From DATLXU01 sp035575515 (GTDB lineage Bacteria; Acidobacteriota; Blastocatellia; UBA7656): a stretch of DNA of 64,000 nucleotides. Positions 8,535-17,079 of this stretch are shown here, in pieces. The notes beneath the pieces were generated by a model. That model ran no database searches, had not been told where the DNA came from, and saw nothing but the letters and a program-made list of their open reading frames with translations. Where the stretch lies: positions 1 through 64,000 of the forward strand of contig DATLXU010000147.1 in the NCBI GenBank assembly GCA_035575515.1. The letters run 5' to 3'. The translations under genes were made by a program, and so were the position numbers. Each line of letters starts with the position of its first letter. Position 1 is the stretch's first letter.

Positions 8535-9432
8535 GTAGTAACCAATGGTGCTAGTGCTAGAGACTGAACTCAGCAATGGACAGATGAACAACTCCATTCT
8601 CATCTACCTCAAGCCCGTTCCACTGCACCAATATATTGAATGCTGCCATCGTGTATGCAAGCCGTGCTTGAAAATACTCCCATACTCGATGTGCTACTTT
8701 CTTGAAATGACATACTGTGGTCAACATCGAAAGCACTGTCTCTACAATCATTCGCACATTCCACGTGCCTCGCTTGCACACTTTCATATTCTCCGGATCA
8801 CCCGCAGCAGAGTGAAAGCCGATGTCGGTCAACACTATCATTCGCTCGTTAAATTGTTCTATCAAAGGATGAAACTCGCTGTCATGCACATTGGCAGTGG
8901 AAGCTGCCCAACCGGCTACAAGGCCAAACTTGTTGAGCAGAAAGCAGAGCTTGCCTCCCACGATCCAACGATGATTAGATTTGCCTTTCTTGCCGATTTG
9001 ATGAGGGCTGCGTCCTTCCCGAATGGGGTGAAGAAGCTCGATACCGAATCGGTCAGCCACACCCTGTACGGTTGCTTCGGCCAGAAACAAGTTTGTCCAT
9101 TCGCGGTGAGCCTTGAAGAGGCGAAACAAGCGGGTGCGCTCAGGCAAGTTAGGGAAAAAATGGAACCAATCGCGTTTGATCCATCGATAGAAAGCCCGTG
9201 TGCCAACACCCTTGATAGCAAACAGCCGCAGCGAGCGCGAGCGACCTCGCAAGGATAAAGGCTTGCTTGAGGATGTTTGGGGATCTCTTTCATTCGATCA
9301 TCTACTTTGCAAAGCGGTTGAATGATAATATCTTCGGTAGTCATGGAAATTGCTCCTTGAAGTTGGAATCTTGTCAATTCTCAACTTGGGAGCGCCCGTG
9401 ACTACCTGTCAACTAGCACCATTGGTTACTAC
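8535..9432. mobile_element. Insertion sequence with perfect 21-bp terminal inverted repeats (IS982-like)
   Basis: Positions 8535-8555 and 9412-9432 are exact reverse complements (outermost GTAGTAACCAATGGTGCTAG). Between them lies a single minus-strand transposase gene. The element cuts the 3' end of the IS4-like pseudogene and its right edge is only 24 bp from the stop of the neighbouring oxidoreductase gene. No clear target duplication is visible, so it may have removed flanking DNA. Confidence 0.8.
8557..9344 (-). pseudogene. IS982-like DDE transposase with one frameshift
   Basis: The start ATG at 9344 has AAGGAGC upstream and opens MTTEDIIIQPLCKVDDRMKE. The frame then shifts near 9240-9255 into FAIKGVGTRAFYRWIKRDW..., which runs to the C-terminus (FNILVQWNGLEVDENGVVHL). 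Conserved blocks include HPIREGRSPHQIGKKG, NHRWIVGGKLCFLLNK and VLTDIGFH. Joining the frames needs a one-base change in a GCTCGCGCTCGC tract, which is not a slippery heptamer, so inactivation is likelier than programmed frameshifting. The family name is from memory of similar proteins; a related IS4/IS5-type group is possible. Confidence 0.7.
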
Positions 9433-9455
9433 AGTAGTAGAATCTGTGAAATCAA

Positions 9456-10805
9456 TCAGCCGAGCGTGTATGGCAGCGCGCTCGAAAACGTCGGGTAAGC
9501 GTAAACCATCTGCTTAAGATCATCCGCCGTTATGCCGAATCTGATAGCAAGCGCAAAAATATGAATCTCTTCGCCCGACGCGCCGCCAAGCAAATGCGCG
9601 CCGACTATGCGATTGGTTCCGTTTTCGATAATCATCTTCGCGCGAGCCATGCGACCTGCTTCGAGTATGGAATAGACCTTCCAATTCTGCATGTCGCTGT
9701 TGACGACTTTTATGTCAACCCCCCGCTTTCGCGCTTCGTTTTCGGTAAGCCCAACAGAGGCGAGCTGTGGAATCGTATAAACCGCGCGAGGTATTGCGTC
9801 GTAATTCACGCGCTCAACGTCATTTTCCAAAAAGTTTCGAGCGACCACGCGCCCCTCGTAAGACGCAATCGGCGAAAGCTGCAACCTGCCGTGCGCGTCG
9901 CCAGCAGCGAAGATGTTCGGATTAGTCGGGCTGCGAAGATAGTCGTTGACGACAACGCCACGACGGTCTGTTTCAACTTCGGCTTTGTCTAAAGCCATCT
10001 CATTAATTGAAGGGACGCGCCCCGCGGCATTCAAAATAAAATCGGCCTGCGCTGTTTGGTATTTGCCGTCAGCTTCGTACTCAACGACCAATCTTCCATC
10101 CTGCTCGCGCGCGGCTTTTATCTCGGCTTGAAAGATGAACTCGATGCCTAAGTTTTTTGAGAACTCGACGAGCGCGGCAACTATGTCTTCGTCTTCGCCA
10201 CCCAACACTTGCTTGCCCGGCGTGATTATTTTCACGCGAGAGCCGATGCGCGCGAACACGTGGCCGAACTCCATAGCGACGACGCCCGCGCCGATGATTA
10301 CCAGGTCGCGCGGCACATCGCGCAGCGCGAGTATGTCGTTGCTCGTCTTCGTCAGGTGCGCGCCTTCAAAGGTGAGCTTGCGCGGGGTCGAGCCTGTCGC
10401 AATCACAATCGCGCCCGCGTGGATGCGCTCGCCGTTCACTTCAAGCTCATTTTTCGAGACGAAGCGCGGCGAGCCTTGAATTAAATCAATGCCCTGATCT
10501 TTTAACGACTTCTCGGTCTGCGGCGTGACTGGCTCGGTGAAGCTCTCTTTGCGATCAATGACGCGCGACCAGTCAACGCGCGGCTCGCTCGCTTCGATGC
10601 CGAACTTCGCCGCGTGGCGGATTTCATCCAGCACTTCGGTCGCGCGCACGAGCACTTTTTTCGGGTTGCATCCGTTCAAAGAACAAAGCCCGCCAACAGC
10701 TCCGCGATCAATCAGAGCCGTGCGATGGCCCGCCGCCGCTGCGTAGGATGCTGCTGTGAGTCCAGCATTGCCGCCGCCGATTGCTATGAAGTCGTAGCTT
10801 TTCAT
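9456..10805 (-). CDS. FAD/NAD(P)-dependent disulfide-type oxidoreductase
   Basis: 449-residue member of the glutathione/mercuric/lipoamide reductase family. The start at 10805 is chosen because AAGGAGGCAAAGAG precedes it. Features in order: FAD-binding GGGNAGLTAASYAA (about residue 9), redox motif GGLCSLNGCNPKK with the CxxxxC pair, ATGSTPRK, a second Rossmann motif IIGAGVVAMEFGHVF, and the FAD-contacting NIFAAGDAHG. The usual C-terminal HPT...E catalytic pair is missing: the region reads VYAYPTFSSALPYTLG. It may therefore not be a standard dithiol reductase. The MOSC gene ends 32 bp upstream, suggesting co-transcription. The downstream IS ends 24 bp from the stop. Confidence 0.9.
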   Translation of the reverse strand: MKSYDFIAIGGGNAGLTAASYAAAAGHRTALIDRGAVGGLCSLNGCNPKKVLVRATEVLDEIRHAAKFGIEASEPRVDWSRVIDRKESFTEPVTPQTEKSLKDQGIDLIQGSPRFVSKNELEVNGERIHAGAIVIATGSTPRKLTFEGAHLTKTSNDILALRDVPRDLVIIGAGVVAMEFGHVFARIGSRVKIITPGKQVLGGEDEDIVAALVEFSKNLGIEFIFQAEIKAAREQDGRLVVEYEADGKYQTAQADFILNAAGRVPSINEMALDKAEVETDRRGVVVNDYLRSPTNPNIFAAGDAHGRLQLSPIASYEGRVVARNFLENDVERVNYDAIPRAVYTIPQLASVGLTENEARKRGVDIKVVNSDMQNWKVYSILEAGRMARAKMIIENGTNRIVGAHLLGGASGEEIHIFALAIRFGITADDLKQMVYAYPTFSSALPYTLG

Positions 10806-10837
10806 CTCTTTGCCTCCTTGCTTCAACCGAAGCCAGT

Positions 10838-11482
10838 TCAAATTATCTTTTCAAGCCGCTGCGCGAAGTAGTCGCGCCAATCTTTCGGCAGCGCTTCAAC
10901 GCGCGTGGCACGCCGCAGCGATTCGACGTCATACTTATCGCGCGCATAGAGCCGAACGATGTCGGAAACCTTCACGTTGTTTTCATCGCGGGCGATTAAT
11001 TCTATCCGGTCGCCCGCAGCGATTTCGCCTTCTTCAATCACGGCTAAATAAAATCCTGAGCGACCGCTTTCGAGAAACTGCTTGATTATGTCGTCTCTTC
11101 CGAACTTCAGGCCGAGCTTGTAACAGGGCATTCGTGGCTGCGTGACCATGACTAAAGCCGAACCTATCAGGAACCGGTCGCCGATGTTGGCCTCATCTTC
11201 AAACAAACCTTCGATGGTGAGATTTTCTCCGAACATCCCGAATGGTAAATCCATTTCGGGAAGCTGTCGCCGCCAGTAATCGTAATGCTCGACCGGGTAA
11301 GCGTAAACGGCTTTGTCGCGCCCGCCGTGAACGGCGAGATCCGCCTGCCCGTCGCCGTCCAGGTTCAATCGCCTGAGCCGCACGCGCCCCGCGGCTGGCT
11401 CTTTGAAAATGCCCGTAGTGACTGTTCTGCCTTTCCACTCAACTTCGCGCGGCAGCCCGACATTTACCGATATGACTTTCAT
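10838..11482 (-). CDS. MOSC-domain protein (YiiM-like)
   Basis: 214 residues covering a complete MOSC domain, a fold shared with molybdenum-cofactor sulfurase C-termini and YiiM-type proteins that handle N-hydroxylated compounds. Diagnostic blocks are DGDGQADLAVHGGRDKAVYAY, FGENLTIEGL, GDRFLIGSALVMVTQPRMPC (conserved Cys) and SGFYLAVIEEGEI. The C-terminal helical tail matches YiiM-like members. It probably forms a two-gene unit with the flavin oxidoreductase downstream. The substrate cannot be deduced. Confidence 0.88.
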   Translation of the reverse strand: MKVISVNVGLPREVEWKGRTVTTGIFKEPAAGRVRLRRLNLDGDGQADLAVHGGRDKAVYAYPVEHYDYWRRQLPEMDLPFGMFGENLTIEGLFEDEANIGDRFLIGSALVMVTQPRMPCYKLGLKFGRDDIIKQFLESGRSGFYLAVIEEGEIAAGDRIELIARDENNVKVSDIVRLYARDKYDVESLRRATRVEALPKDWRDYFAQRLEKII

Positions 11483-11574
11483 AGTGACGATGCGTTGATG
11501 CGCGCCCTCAGCTTACACCCTTCATAATAAATGCCAAAGCGCTCGGAGAATATTCCCGGCGCGGCGATTGATCG

Positions 11575-12585
11575 TCAAAGGATGAGCGATTCAATCAACC
11601 TGCATTTCTCTGCTGTGGCTCCTTCGGTTGGAATCGGAACGAGCGTAAGGGTTGCGCCGAGCGCGGGCATCTGATCGAGTTGCTCGCGGCAATAATCAAG
11701 GGGACCGCAGATTGCTGTTTTGTCAACCATCTCATCCGTCACAGCGCGGATTGCTTCTTTGGGTCGGCCCGCCTGCCACAGTTTTTGAATCCGGGCAGCT
11801 TCTTCTGCGAACCCAAGGCGCGCAAGCGACGCGCGATAATAATCGCCCATCCCGCCGACGTAGTAAGCAAGAGGCAATCGCGCACGGTCGCGCGCCCGCT
11901 TCGTGTCACTCGACACGACGACATTGACGAACGGAGCAATCTCTAACCGACTTGCATCGCGATTCGCGGCGCTCGCGCCCGCATTGATGTGAGCTATTCC
12001 CTCACGAAGCTGCTCGCGGGGCCAGTGAGTCGGAAGCCATCCGTCGGCATTCTCTCCGAGTTGACGAAGGCTTTTCGGCGTGAGCGCGGCGATGTAAATC
12101 GGAATATCCGCACGCAAAGGTTTAAACCCCAATTTGAAACGAGAGAGCTTGAAACACTCGCCATCAAAATCAGCGCGCTCGCCCGCAAGCAGCATCCGGA
12201 TGATTTGAATCGTCTCTTTCAGCCGCGTGAGTGGTTTGTCAAAACGAACGCCATGAAAATCTTCGATGACTCGCGCGCCGCTCGTGCCAAGTCCCAACCG
12301 GAATCGCCCGCCCGATATCTCATCAACGGTCGCCGCGCTCATTGCAATGAGCGCCGGGCTGCGCGAAAAGATGTTGATGATGGCTGTGCCGAGATGGATT
12401 CGCTCGGTGCGCGCGGCAAGCTCCGCGAGCGTCGTGAAGGCGTCGCGTCCCCACGCTTCAGGCATCCAGAAGCTGTCATAGCCGGCAGCGTCGGCAGTGC
12501 GCACGCACTCGATCAACTCCGCGCGGTCGAAATCGCTCTTATCAAAACCGGGCAGGCGTCCGAGATAAAGTCCGAGTCTTCGCAT
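11575..12585 (-). CDS. LLM-class flavin-dependent oxidoreductase
   Basis: 336-residue luciferase-like monooxygenase/F420-dependent reductase TIM barrel. MRRLGLYLGR at 12585 is taken as the start: the longer reading runs back into the transposon scar and a GTGATGA repeat. Blocks typical of the family are AGYDSFWMPEAWGRDAFT, IHLGTAIINIFSRSPALIAM, GRFRLGLGTSGARVIEDFHG and ENADGWLPTHW. The cofactor (FMN or F420) is not certain. No strong ribosome site is visible. The gene stands alone on the minus strand, with the nested insertion-sequence remnants just upstream. Confidence 0.88.
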   Translation of the reverse strand: MRRLGLYLGRLPGFDKSDFDRAELIECVRTADAAGYDSFWMPEAWGRDAFTTLAELAARTERIHLGTAIINIFSRSPALIAMSAATVDEISGGRFRLGLGTSGARVIEDFHGVRFDKPLTRLKETIQIIRMLLAGERADFDGECFKLSRFKLGFKPLRADIPIYIAALTPKSLRQLGENADGWLPTHWPREQLREGIAHINAGASAANRDASRLEIAPFVNVVVSSDTKRARDRARLPLAYYVGGMGDYYRASLARLGFAEEAARIQKLWQAGRPKEAIRAVTDEMVDKTAICGPLDYCREQLDQMPALGATLTLVPIPTEGATAEKCRLIESLIL

Positions 12586-12593
12586 AAAACAAA

Positions 12594-12607
12594 GTGATGA
12601 GTGATGA
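12594..12607. repeat. Heptanucleotide tandem repeat GTGATGA
   Basis: Two exact GTGATGA units plus a partial one lie directly upstream of the LLM oxidoreductase start. This is one of eight short heptamer tracts in the window. Confidence 0.6.
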
Positions 12608-12709
12608 GTAATTAAGAATCGCGTCTTCGCTCTACAGAGGTGCGAAGCCCACCGATTATATTCCCGACTTCTGTTGCCTGTGACAGTGCGGCAACTAGAA
12701 GTCGGTAGA

Positions 12710-13090
12710 TCAAGCGGCCAACTTCTCAATCTTTGGCTTTGGCAGTATTACATCTAGCCTGTCATTTAGCGCCGCCACGCGAAGCGCCACTATTTGATCG
12801 CACCCCTCATACCCCCACCTCCTGCCACATCCATTTGTTCTATACCCTGTCAACTTGCACCCTCCTTCTACCGCTCCGCTACCCGGTGGCAATCCCTCCT
12901 CCTCATATCTTGCATAATCCATTGCCTGGCGATTCTTCTTGATGTAGGCTAAGACCCGATTACGGTTTGCTTCATCTTCTTCCCTGTCAAACTTCAAATG
13001 TGCGATTGACTTTATCACTGCTCCCACTTCCGATTCCTTCAAACGATGCAGTTGCACTCTTATATGCGAATCAAGAGTAGAGAGGAGCAG
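12710..13090 (-). pseudogene. ISKra4-type transposase, C-terminal fragment
   Basis: About 125 residues remain. They include the diagnostic GLPPGSGAVEGGCK, close to the GSG(P/A)VE motif of ISKra4-family transposases, and a following NGCGRRW. The catalytic N-terminal two-thirds is missing. Upstream sequence switches to the IS982-type gene on the other strand, so this is a remnant. Confidence 0.75.
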
Positions 13091-13117
13091 ACCAGCAGAG
13101 AACGGTAAGATGTTTTT

Positions 13118-13900
13118 GTGGAAAACCAACTTATCGAACTCTACCTGCTAATCTGCGCCTTCTACAATAATCAACCCGTTTTGAATCAGCAACGCTTGAG
13201 CAATTTCAAGCCGCGCTTCACCGATGAGGAACTCTTGACTGTCTACTTATTCGGCCATCTCCAAGGTTTCACCAGGCAACGCCGCATTCATGACTACTTC
13301 GCTGGCCATTGGCGCGAGTGGTCCCCCTTGCTGCCGTCTTATCAAGCCTTCACGCGCCGCCTCCAACTTCTCCTGCCAGCCTTTGAGTTGCTCATTGACG
13401 ACCATCTGCGGCTCGGCTGCTCAACGTGAAAATCTTGCGACGGCTGACCGCCTGATTGATTCGTTGCCGGTGATGCTAGCGCAAGGCACTCGCTCAAGCG
13501 CGCGCTCGCGTAGCTCGTGAGTTGGCTGACGTCGGCTTGAAGTGCAACCAAGCAGACTCACTATTGTGGCATCAAACTACACGTCTTAGCGGCCCGCCGC
13601 CCTGCGAAACTGCCGATGCCGGAGCGATTGTTTTTATCGCCAGCCTCGCAGCACGACCTGTCGGCCTTGCGTAAGTTTGACCCGCAGCTTGAAGATTGCG
13701 GATTGTCTGGCGATAAAGCCTATGCGGATACGGAGACGAGAGCCGCTTTGCAAGAACGCCGTGTTTATCTGGTGACGCCTTACAAGCGCAACGAGGAGAA
13801 GACAGTCGTGCCAGGGTTGTTCAATCGCTTCGTCTCACGCATCCGACAGCCGATAGAAAGTCTGTTTGGCTGGCTGATTCAAAGAGCAGATTTAGGGTAA
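13118..13900 (+). pseudogene. IS982-family transposase, frameshifted
   Basis: The first part opens MENQLIELYLLICAFYNNQP and includes FTDEELLTVYLFGHLQGF and LPSYQAFTRRL, characteristic of IS982 proteins. The frame breaks near 13430 (LIDSLPVMLAQGTR in another frame) and again near 13510-13600, before the C-terminal MPERLFLSPASQHDLSALR, LSGDKAYADTETR and RIRQPIESLFGWLIQ. At least two frame changes make it inactive. Confidence 0.82.
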
Positions 13901-13947
13901 CCTCCTGAGCTTGGTTTTGTTCAAATCAGCAGGTTACCCCGTTTTTT
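13895..13947 (+). terminator. Terminator-like hairpin at the end of the IS982 remnant
   Basis: GGGTAACCTCCTGA (13895-13908) pairs, with one mismatch, with TCAGCAGGTTACCC (13926-13939), and a run of six T follows at 13942-13947. It overlaps the transposase stop and may serve as transposon end or terminator. Confidence 0.55.
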
Positions 13948-14106
13948 CTACCGACTTCTAGCGCACTGCAACCTGTTTGGTGCTCAGTAATTCTCGAATG
14001 CCTGAAGGGGTGAGATGCTCGAACGCGCTTGGCAAGCTGCTCGCTTGATACTAAACTGAGCGCGAAAGTCTGCAATCGAAAGCGCCGAGCGCAGTTTAGG
14101 ATTGAT

Positions 14107-14964
14107 ATGTTTCAATGGGAAGTGAACGGAAAGCGTTTTCAGATTCGCGAGGCTGAAAGCGAATCGGAGTATCACGCAATCGAAGAGATTCAGCGCGTGG
14201 CGTGGGGCTTCAGCGACCTCGATATAGTCCCTGCGGCTACGCTCATTGCGACCGAGCACGCGGGCGGGATTGTCCTCGGCGCGTTCGATGGCGACCGAAT
14301 GATTGGCTTTGCGTATGGCTTTCCCGCTTTTGAAGAGGGGCGCACTTCGATGCATTCGCATATGCTCGCCGTTCGTCCTGAGTATCGTAACGCGCAGGTC
14401 GGGTTTAATCTGAAACTCGCCCAACGCGAGGCGACCATCGCCAAAGGACTCGACGAAATTAGTTGGACTTTCGATCCGCTTCAAAGCCTCAACGCGCACC
14501 TCAACTTCGCAAAGCTCGGAGTCGTGTCGCGCCGCTACATCGTGAACTTCTACGGAGAAGCAACATCAAGCCCGCTGCATCAAGGCTTCGGCACTGACCG
14601 CCTCTGGGTTCGATGGCTCGTAACAAGCGAGCGAGTTACAAATCGCCTGCGCCACGATGAGAGTTATAAGCCCAAAACTCTCACACCCGACTCGCTTTAC
14701 GCTGCGGCGCTCGTGACCGGTGAAGGCGAGCTTCCTCATCTGGCTGATAATTTAAGCGAGCGGCTTTCAAGCGATAAGTGCTTGATCGAGATACCGCATA
14801 ACATCAACGCGATCAAAGAGCGCGACCCGCAGGCGGGCCGCAACTGGCGCGAGGCTACGCGCGCGGCTTTTCTTGCGGCAATCGAAGCGGGCTTTGCGGT
14901 CGAAGATTTCTTAAAGGTTGATGCGCAGAACGGCCCGCGCTGGTTTTACCTGCTCGCTCGTTAA
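14107..14964 (+). CDS. GNAT-family acetyltransferase (COG3375/YitI-like)
   Basis: 285 residues from ATG 14107 (AGGA upstream). The first half is a GNAT fold: IEEIQRVAWGFSDLDIVPA, IVLGAFDGDRMIGFAYGFPA, then MHSHMLAVRPEYRNAQVGFNLK, where the acetyl-CoA loop is expected, and ISWTFDPLQSLNAHLNFAKLG. The long C-terminal half is typical of predicted acetyltransferases of unknown substrate in this group. It is the first intact gene after the transposon wreck, followed 53 bp later by the VOC gene. Confidence 0.85.
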   Translation: MFQWEVNGKRFQIREAESESEYHAIEEIQRVAWGFSDLDIVPAATLIATEHAGGIVLGAFDGDRMIGFAYGFPAFEEGRTSMHSHMLAVRPEYRNAQVGFNLKLAQREATIAKGLDEISWTFDPLQSLNAHLNFAKLGVVSRRYIVNFYGEATSSPLHQGFGTDRLWVRWLVTSERVTNRLRHDESYKPKTLTPDSLYAAALVTGEGELPHLADNLSERLSSDKCLIEIPHNINAIKERDPQAGRNWREATRAAFLAAIEAGFAVEDFLKVDAQNGPRWFYLLAR

Positions 14965-15017
14965 ATTGAAGCGGCGGCGCGCGGGCCTGCGCCGGATTGC
15001 TTTCTTGGGAGAAAGCG

Positions 15018-15416
15018 ATGGCGATTCGATGGACTCACATAACGACGACCGTCAGCGACATTGATCGCTCAATTGAGTTTTACAAAAAGTATTGTAGGCT
15101 TTCAGTTGTGCGCGACCGTCGCAAAGAAGGAGGTGGTACCGTGTGGCTCGGCCCGCAGCCTCATTCAAATCAATTTCCCGAATTCGTTCTCGTGCTGATG
15201 CAGGGAGAAGTCACTGCGCGGCTTGAGCATCTTGGATTTCAATGTGACTCGCGGGAAGAGGTTGATCGGATAGCGCGCGAGGCCGAGCGTGAAGGCATCC
15301 TGGTTTATCCGCCCGAAGACAGCGGCGGCAGCGTCGGCTACTGGACAATCGTTCGCGACCCGGACGGCCATCAGGTCGAATTCACCTTCGGGCAGCCGCT
15401 CGCCGGTCTTCAATGA
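15018..15416 (+). CDS. VOC-family (glyoxalase/dioxygenase-like) protein
   Basis: 132 residues from ATG 15018 (GGGAGA upstream). One vicinal-oxygen-chelate domain: WTHITTTVSDIDRSIEFYKK at the start, a central LEHLGFQCDSREEVDRIAREA, and the C-terminal GYWTIVRDPDGHQVEFTFGQ. His13-type and terminal Glu metal ligands are present. The reaction cannot be assigned: members include glyoxalases, extradiol dioxygenases and resistance proteins. The stop overlaps an upstream candidate start of the M20 peptidase. Confidence 0.85.
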   Translation: MAIRWTHITTTVSDIDRSIEFYKKYCRLSVVRDRRKEGGGTVWLGPQPHSNQFPEFVLVLMQGEVTARLEHLGFQCDSREEVDRIAREAEREGILVYPPEDSGGSVGYWTIVRDPDGHQVEFTFGQPLAGLQ

Positions 15417-15451
15417 ATATCATCTCTCGCAAACCTGCCGGGAGGGTTTTG

Positions 15452-16978
15452 ATGAAGCGAATAGCCGTAATAGCCTGCGCGCTCGCCGCTTTAATTACAA
15501 GCAATGCGTTCCTCATTGTTCGCGCGCAGGTGTCAGGCGTGCGCGCATACCGCGAAGCCCGCGAAGCTGAAATCATAAACGAGTTCGTTGATCTGCTTTC
15601 GATTCCCAACATCGCGTCCGACGCGCCGAACATTCGCCGCAATGCAGATAAACTCATCGAGATGATGAAACGGCGCGGCATCGAAACTCGTTTGCTTGAA
15701 GGCAGCGGGCCGCCATCAGTATTCGGCGAATTGAAAGCTCCGGGCGCGACTCGCACCATCGGTCTCTATGCGCACTACGACGGTCAGCCCGTTGATCGGT
15801 CGAAGTGGGCGAGCGACCCATTCAAACCCGTTTTGCGCGACAAGCCGCTTGAAGCGGGCGGACGCGTGATTGATCTTCCAAAGCCGGGCGAAAAACTCAA
15901 TCCTGAGTGGAGGCTCTACGCGCGCTCAGCATCCGACGATAAGGCTCCGATTATCGCTATGCTTGCTGCGCTTGATGCTCTTAAATCAATTGGCAAGCGC
16001 CCAACGGTTAATTTGAAATTCTTTTTTGAAGGCGAAGAGGAAGCAGGCTCGCGCCATCTGGAAGAACTCGTCAAGCGAAACGCCGATCTGCTTAAAGCCG
16101 ATGTGTGGCTGTGCGCCGACGGGCCTGTGCACCAGACGCGAAAGCAATTGCTCTACTTCGGCGCGCGCGGAATAGTCACGGCGACGATTACGGTTTACGG
16201 CCCAAATCGTGCGCTGCACAGCGGGCATTACGGCAACTGGGCGCCGAACCCTGCAATGAGATTGGCAAAGCTGCTTGCCTCAATGAAGGACGACAGCGGG
16301 CGCGTGCTCGTCGAAGGCTTTTACGATGACGTTGTCCCGCTCGGCGCGGAAGAAAAGCGCGCTCTTGCCGAGATGCCCGCGACCGATGCCGACTTGATGC
16401 GCGAACTTGGCCTTGCGGCGACAGAAGGCGCGGGCCGCACTCTCAGTGAATTAATCAACGAACCGTCGCTCAACATTGACGGCATCCGCAGCGAAGACGT
16501 TGGCGTGCAGGCGCGCACAATCATTCCTTCGGAAGCAACAGCAACGGTTGATATGCGATTGGTGAAAGGCATTGACCCGCGCCGCCAGGTCGAGCGGTTA
16601 ATCGCGCATATCAGAAAGCAAGGCTACTTCGTGACAACCGCAGAGCCGGATCAAGCAACGAGACTCAAATATCCGCTCATCGCCCGCGTCACAAGCAACG
16701 ACGGGTATCGAGCCGTTCGCACGCCAATCAATACTCCCATCGCCAAAGAGATAATCAGCGCAGTTGAGCAGGCCATCGGCTACAGGCCGGTTCTTGCGCC
16801 GACGCTCGGCGGCAGCGTTCCGCTTTATATTTTTGAAGAGGTCACGCGAGCGCCGCAGATAGGCATTCCCATTGTCAATCACGACAACAATCAACACAGC
16901 TCGAATGAGAATTTGCGGCTGCAAAACCTGTGGGATGGGATTGAGATTTTCGCGGCGCTGATGACGATGGATTCTTGA
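15452..16978 (+). CDS. M20/M25/M40-family metallopeptidase, exported
   Basis: 508 residues from ATG 15452, preceded by GGGAGG; an in-frame ATG at 15413 is possible. It has a signal-peptide-like N-terminus (MKRIAVIACALAALITSNAFLIVRAQ). The zinc-peptidase signature is complete: TIGLYAHYDGQP (metal His, catalytic Asp), RSASDDKAPIIAML (bridging Asp), FFFEGEEEAGS (catalytic Glu pair). A dimerisation domain follows, then a C-terminal block ending HDNNQHSSNENLRLQNL. It probably degrades dipeptides or similar amides in the periplasm. Translational coupling to the VOC gene is possible. Confidence 0.92.
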   Translation: MKRIAVIACALAALITSNAFLIVRAQVSGVRAYREAREAEIINEFVDLLSIPNIASDAPNIRRNADKLIEMMKRRGIETRLLEGSGPPSVFGELKAPGATRTIGLYAHYDGQPVDRSKWASDPFKPVLRDKPLEAGGRVIDLPKPGEKLNPEWRLYARSASDDKAPIIAMLAALDALKSIGKRPTVNLKFFFEGEEEAGSRHLEELVKRNADLLKADVWLCADGPVHQTRKQLLYFGARGIVTATITVYGPNRALHSGHYGNWAPNPAMRLAKLLASMKDDSGRVLVEGFYDDVVPLGAEEKRALAEMPATDADLMRELGLAATEGAGRTLSELINEPSLNIDGIRSEDVGVQARTIIPSEATATVDMRLVKGIDPRRQVERLIAHIRKQGYFVTTAEPDQATRLKYPLIARVTSNDGYRAVRTPINTPIAKEIISAVEQAIGYRPVLAPTLGGSVPLYIFEEVTRAPQIGIPIVNHDNNQHSSNENLRLQNLWDGIEIFAALMTMDS

Positions 16979-16997
16979 AAGCTGATGGGAGCAAGGT

Positions 16998-17067
16998 AAA
17001 AGGCGCGGCGACGCGGCGATTATTTGCGTCGCGCGCGTTTTCTTTGCGTCGCTACATCGCCGCGCCT
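16998..17067. repeat. GC-rich inverted repeat between convergent genes
   Basis: AGGCGCGGCGA (16998-17008) pairs with TCGCCGCGCCT (17057-17067), between the M20 peptidase and the end of the pilin operon. It may act as a two-way terminator. No T-run follows. Confidence 0.4.
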
Positions 17068-17079
17068 CTTCTGGCTCTT

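Larger units (their letters stand above)
12684..13969. mobile_element. Nested insertion-sequence remnant (ISKra4-type interrupted by IS982-type)
   Basis: The outer boundaries share an inverted repeat CTAGAAGTCGGTAGA (12695-12709) and TCTACCGACTTCTAG (13947-13961), extended by CAGTGCG/CGCACTG. Inside, a minus-strand ISKra4-type transposase fragment is followed by a plus-strand IS982-type pseudogene. The simplest history is that an IS982 element inserted into an ISKra4 element and the first part of the ISKra4 transposase was lost. Confidence 0.65.

Noticed and set aside
8916..9377. 153-residue minus-strand frame as an independent gene
   Set aside because: Only its N-terminal part is transposase; beyond the frameshift the reading is a shadow of the true frame.
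13069..13081. 13-nt match to the MITE end inside the ISKra4 remnant
   Set aside because: It lies within transposase coding sequence in frame, so it is likely chance rather than a MITE end.
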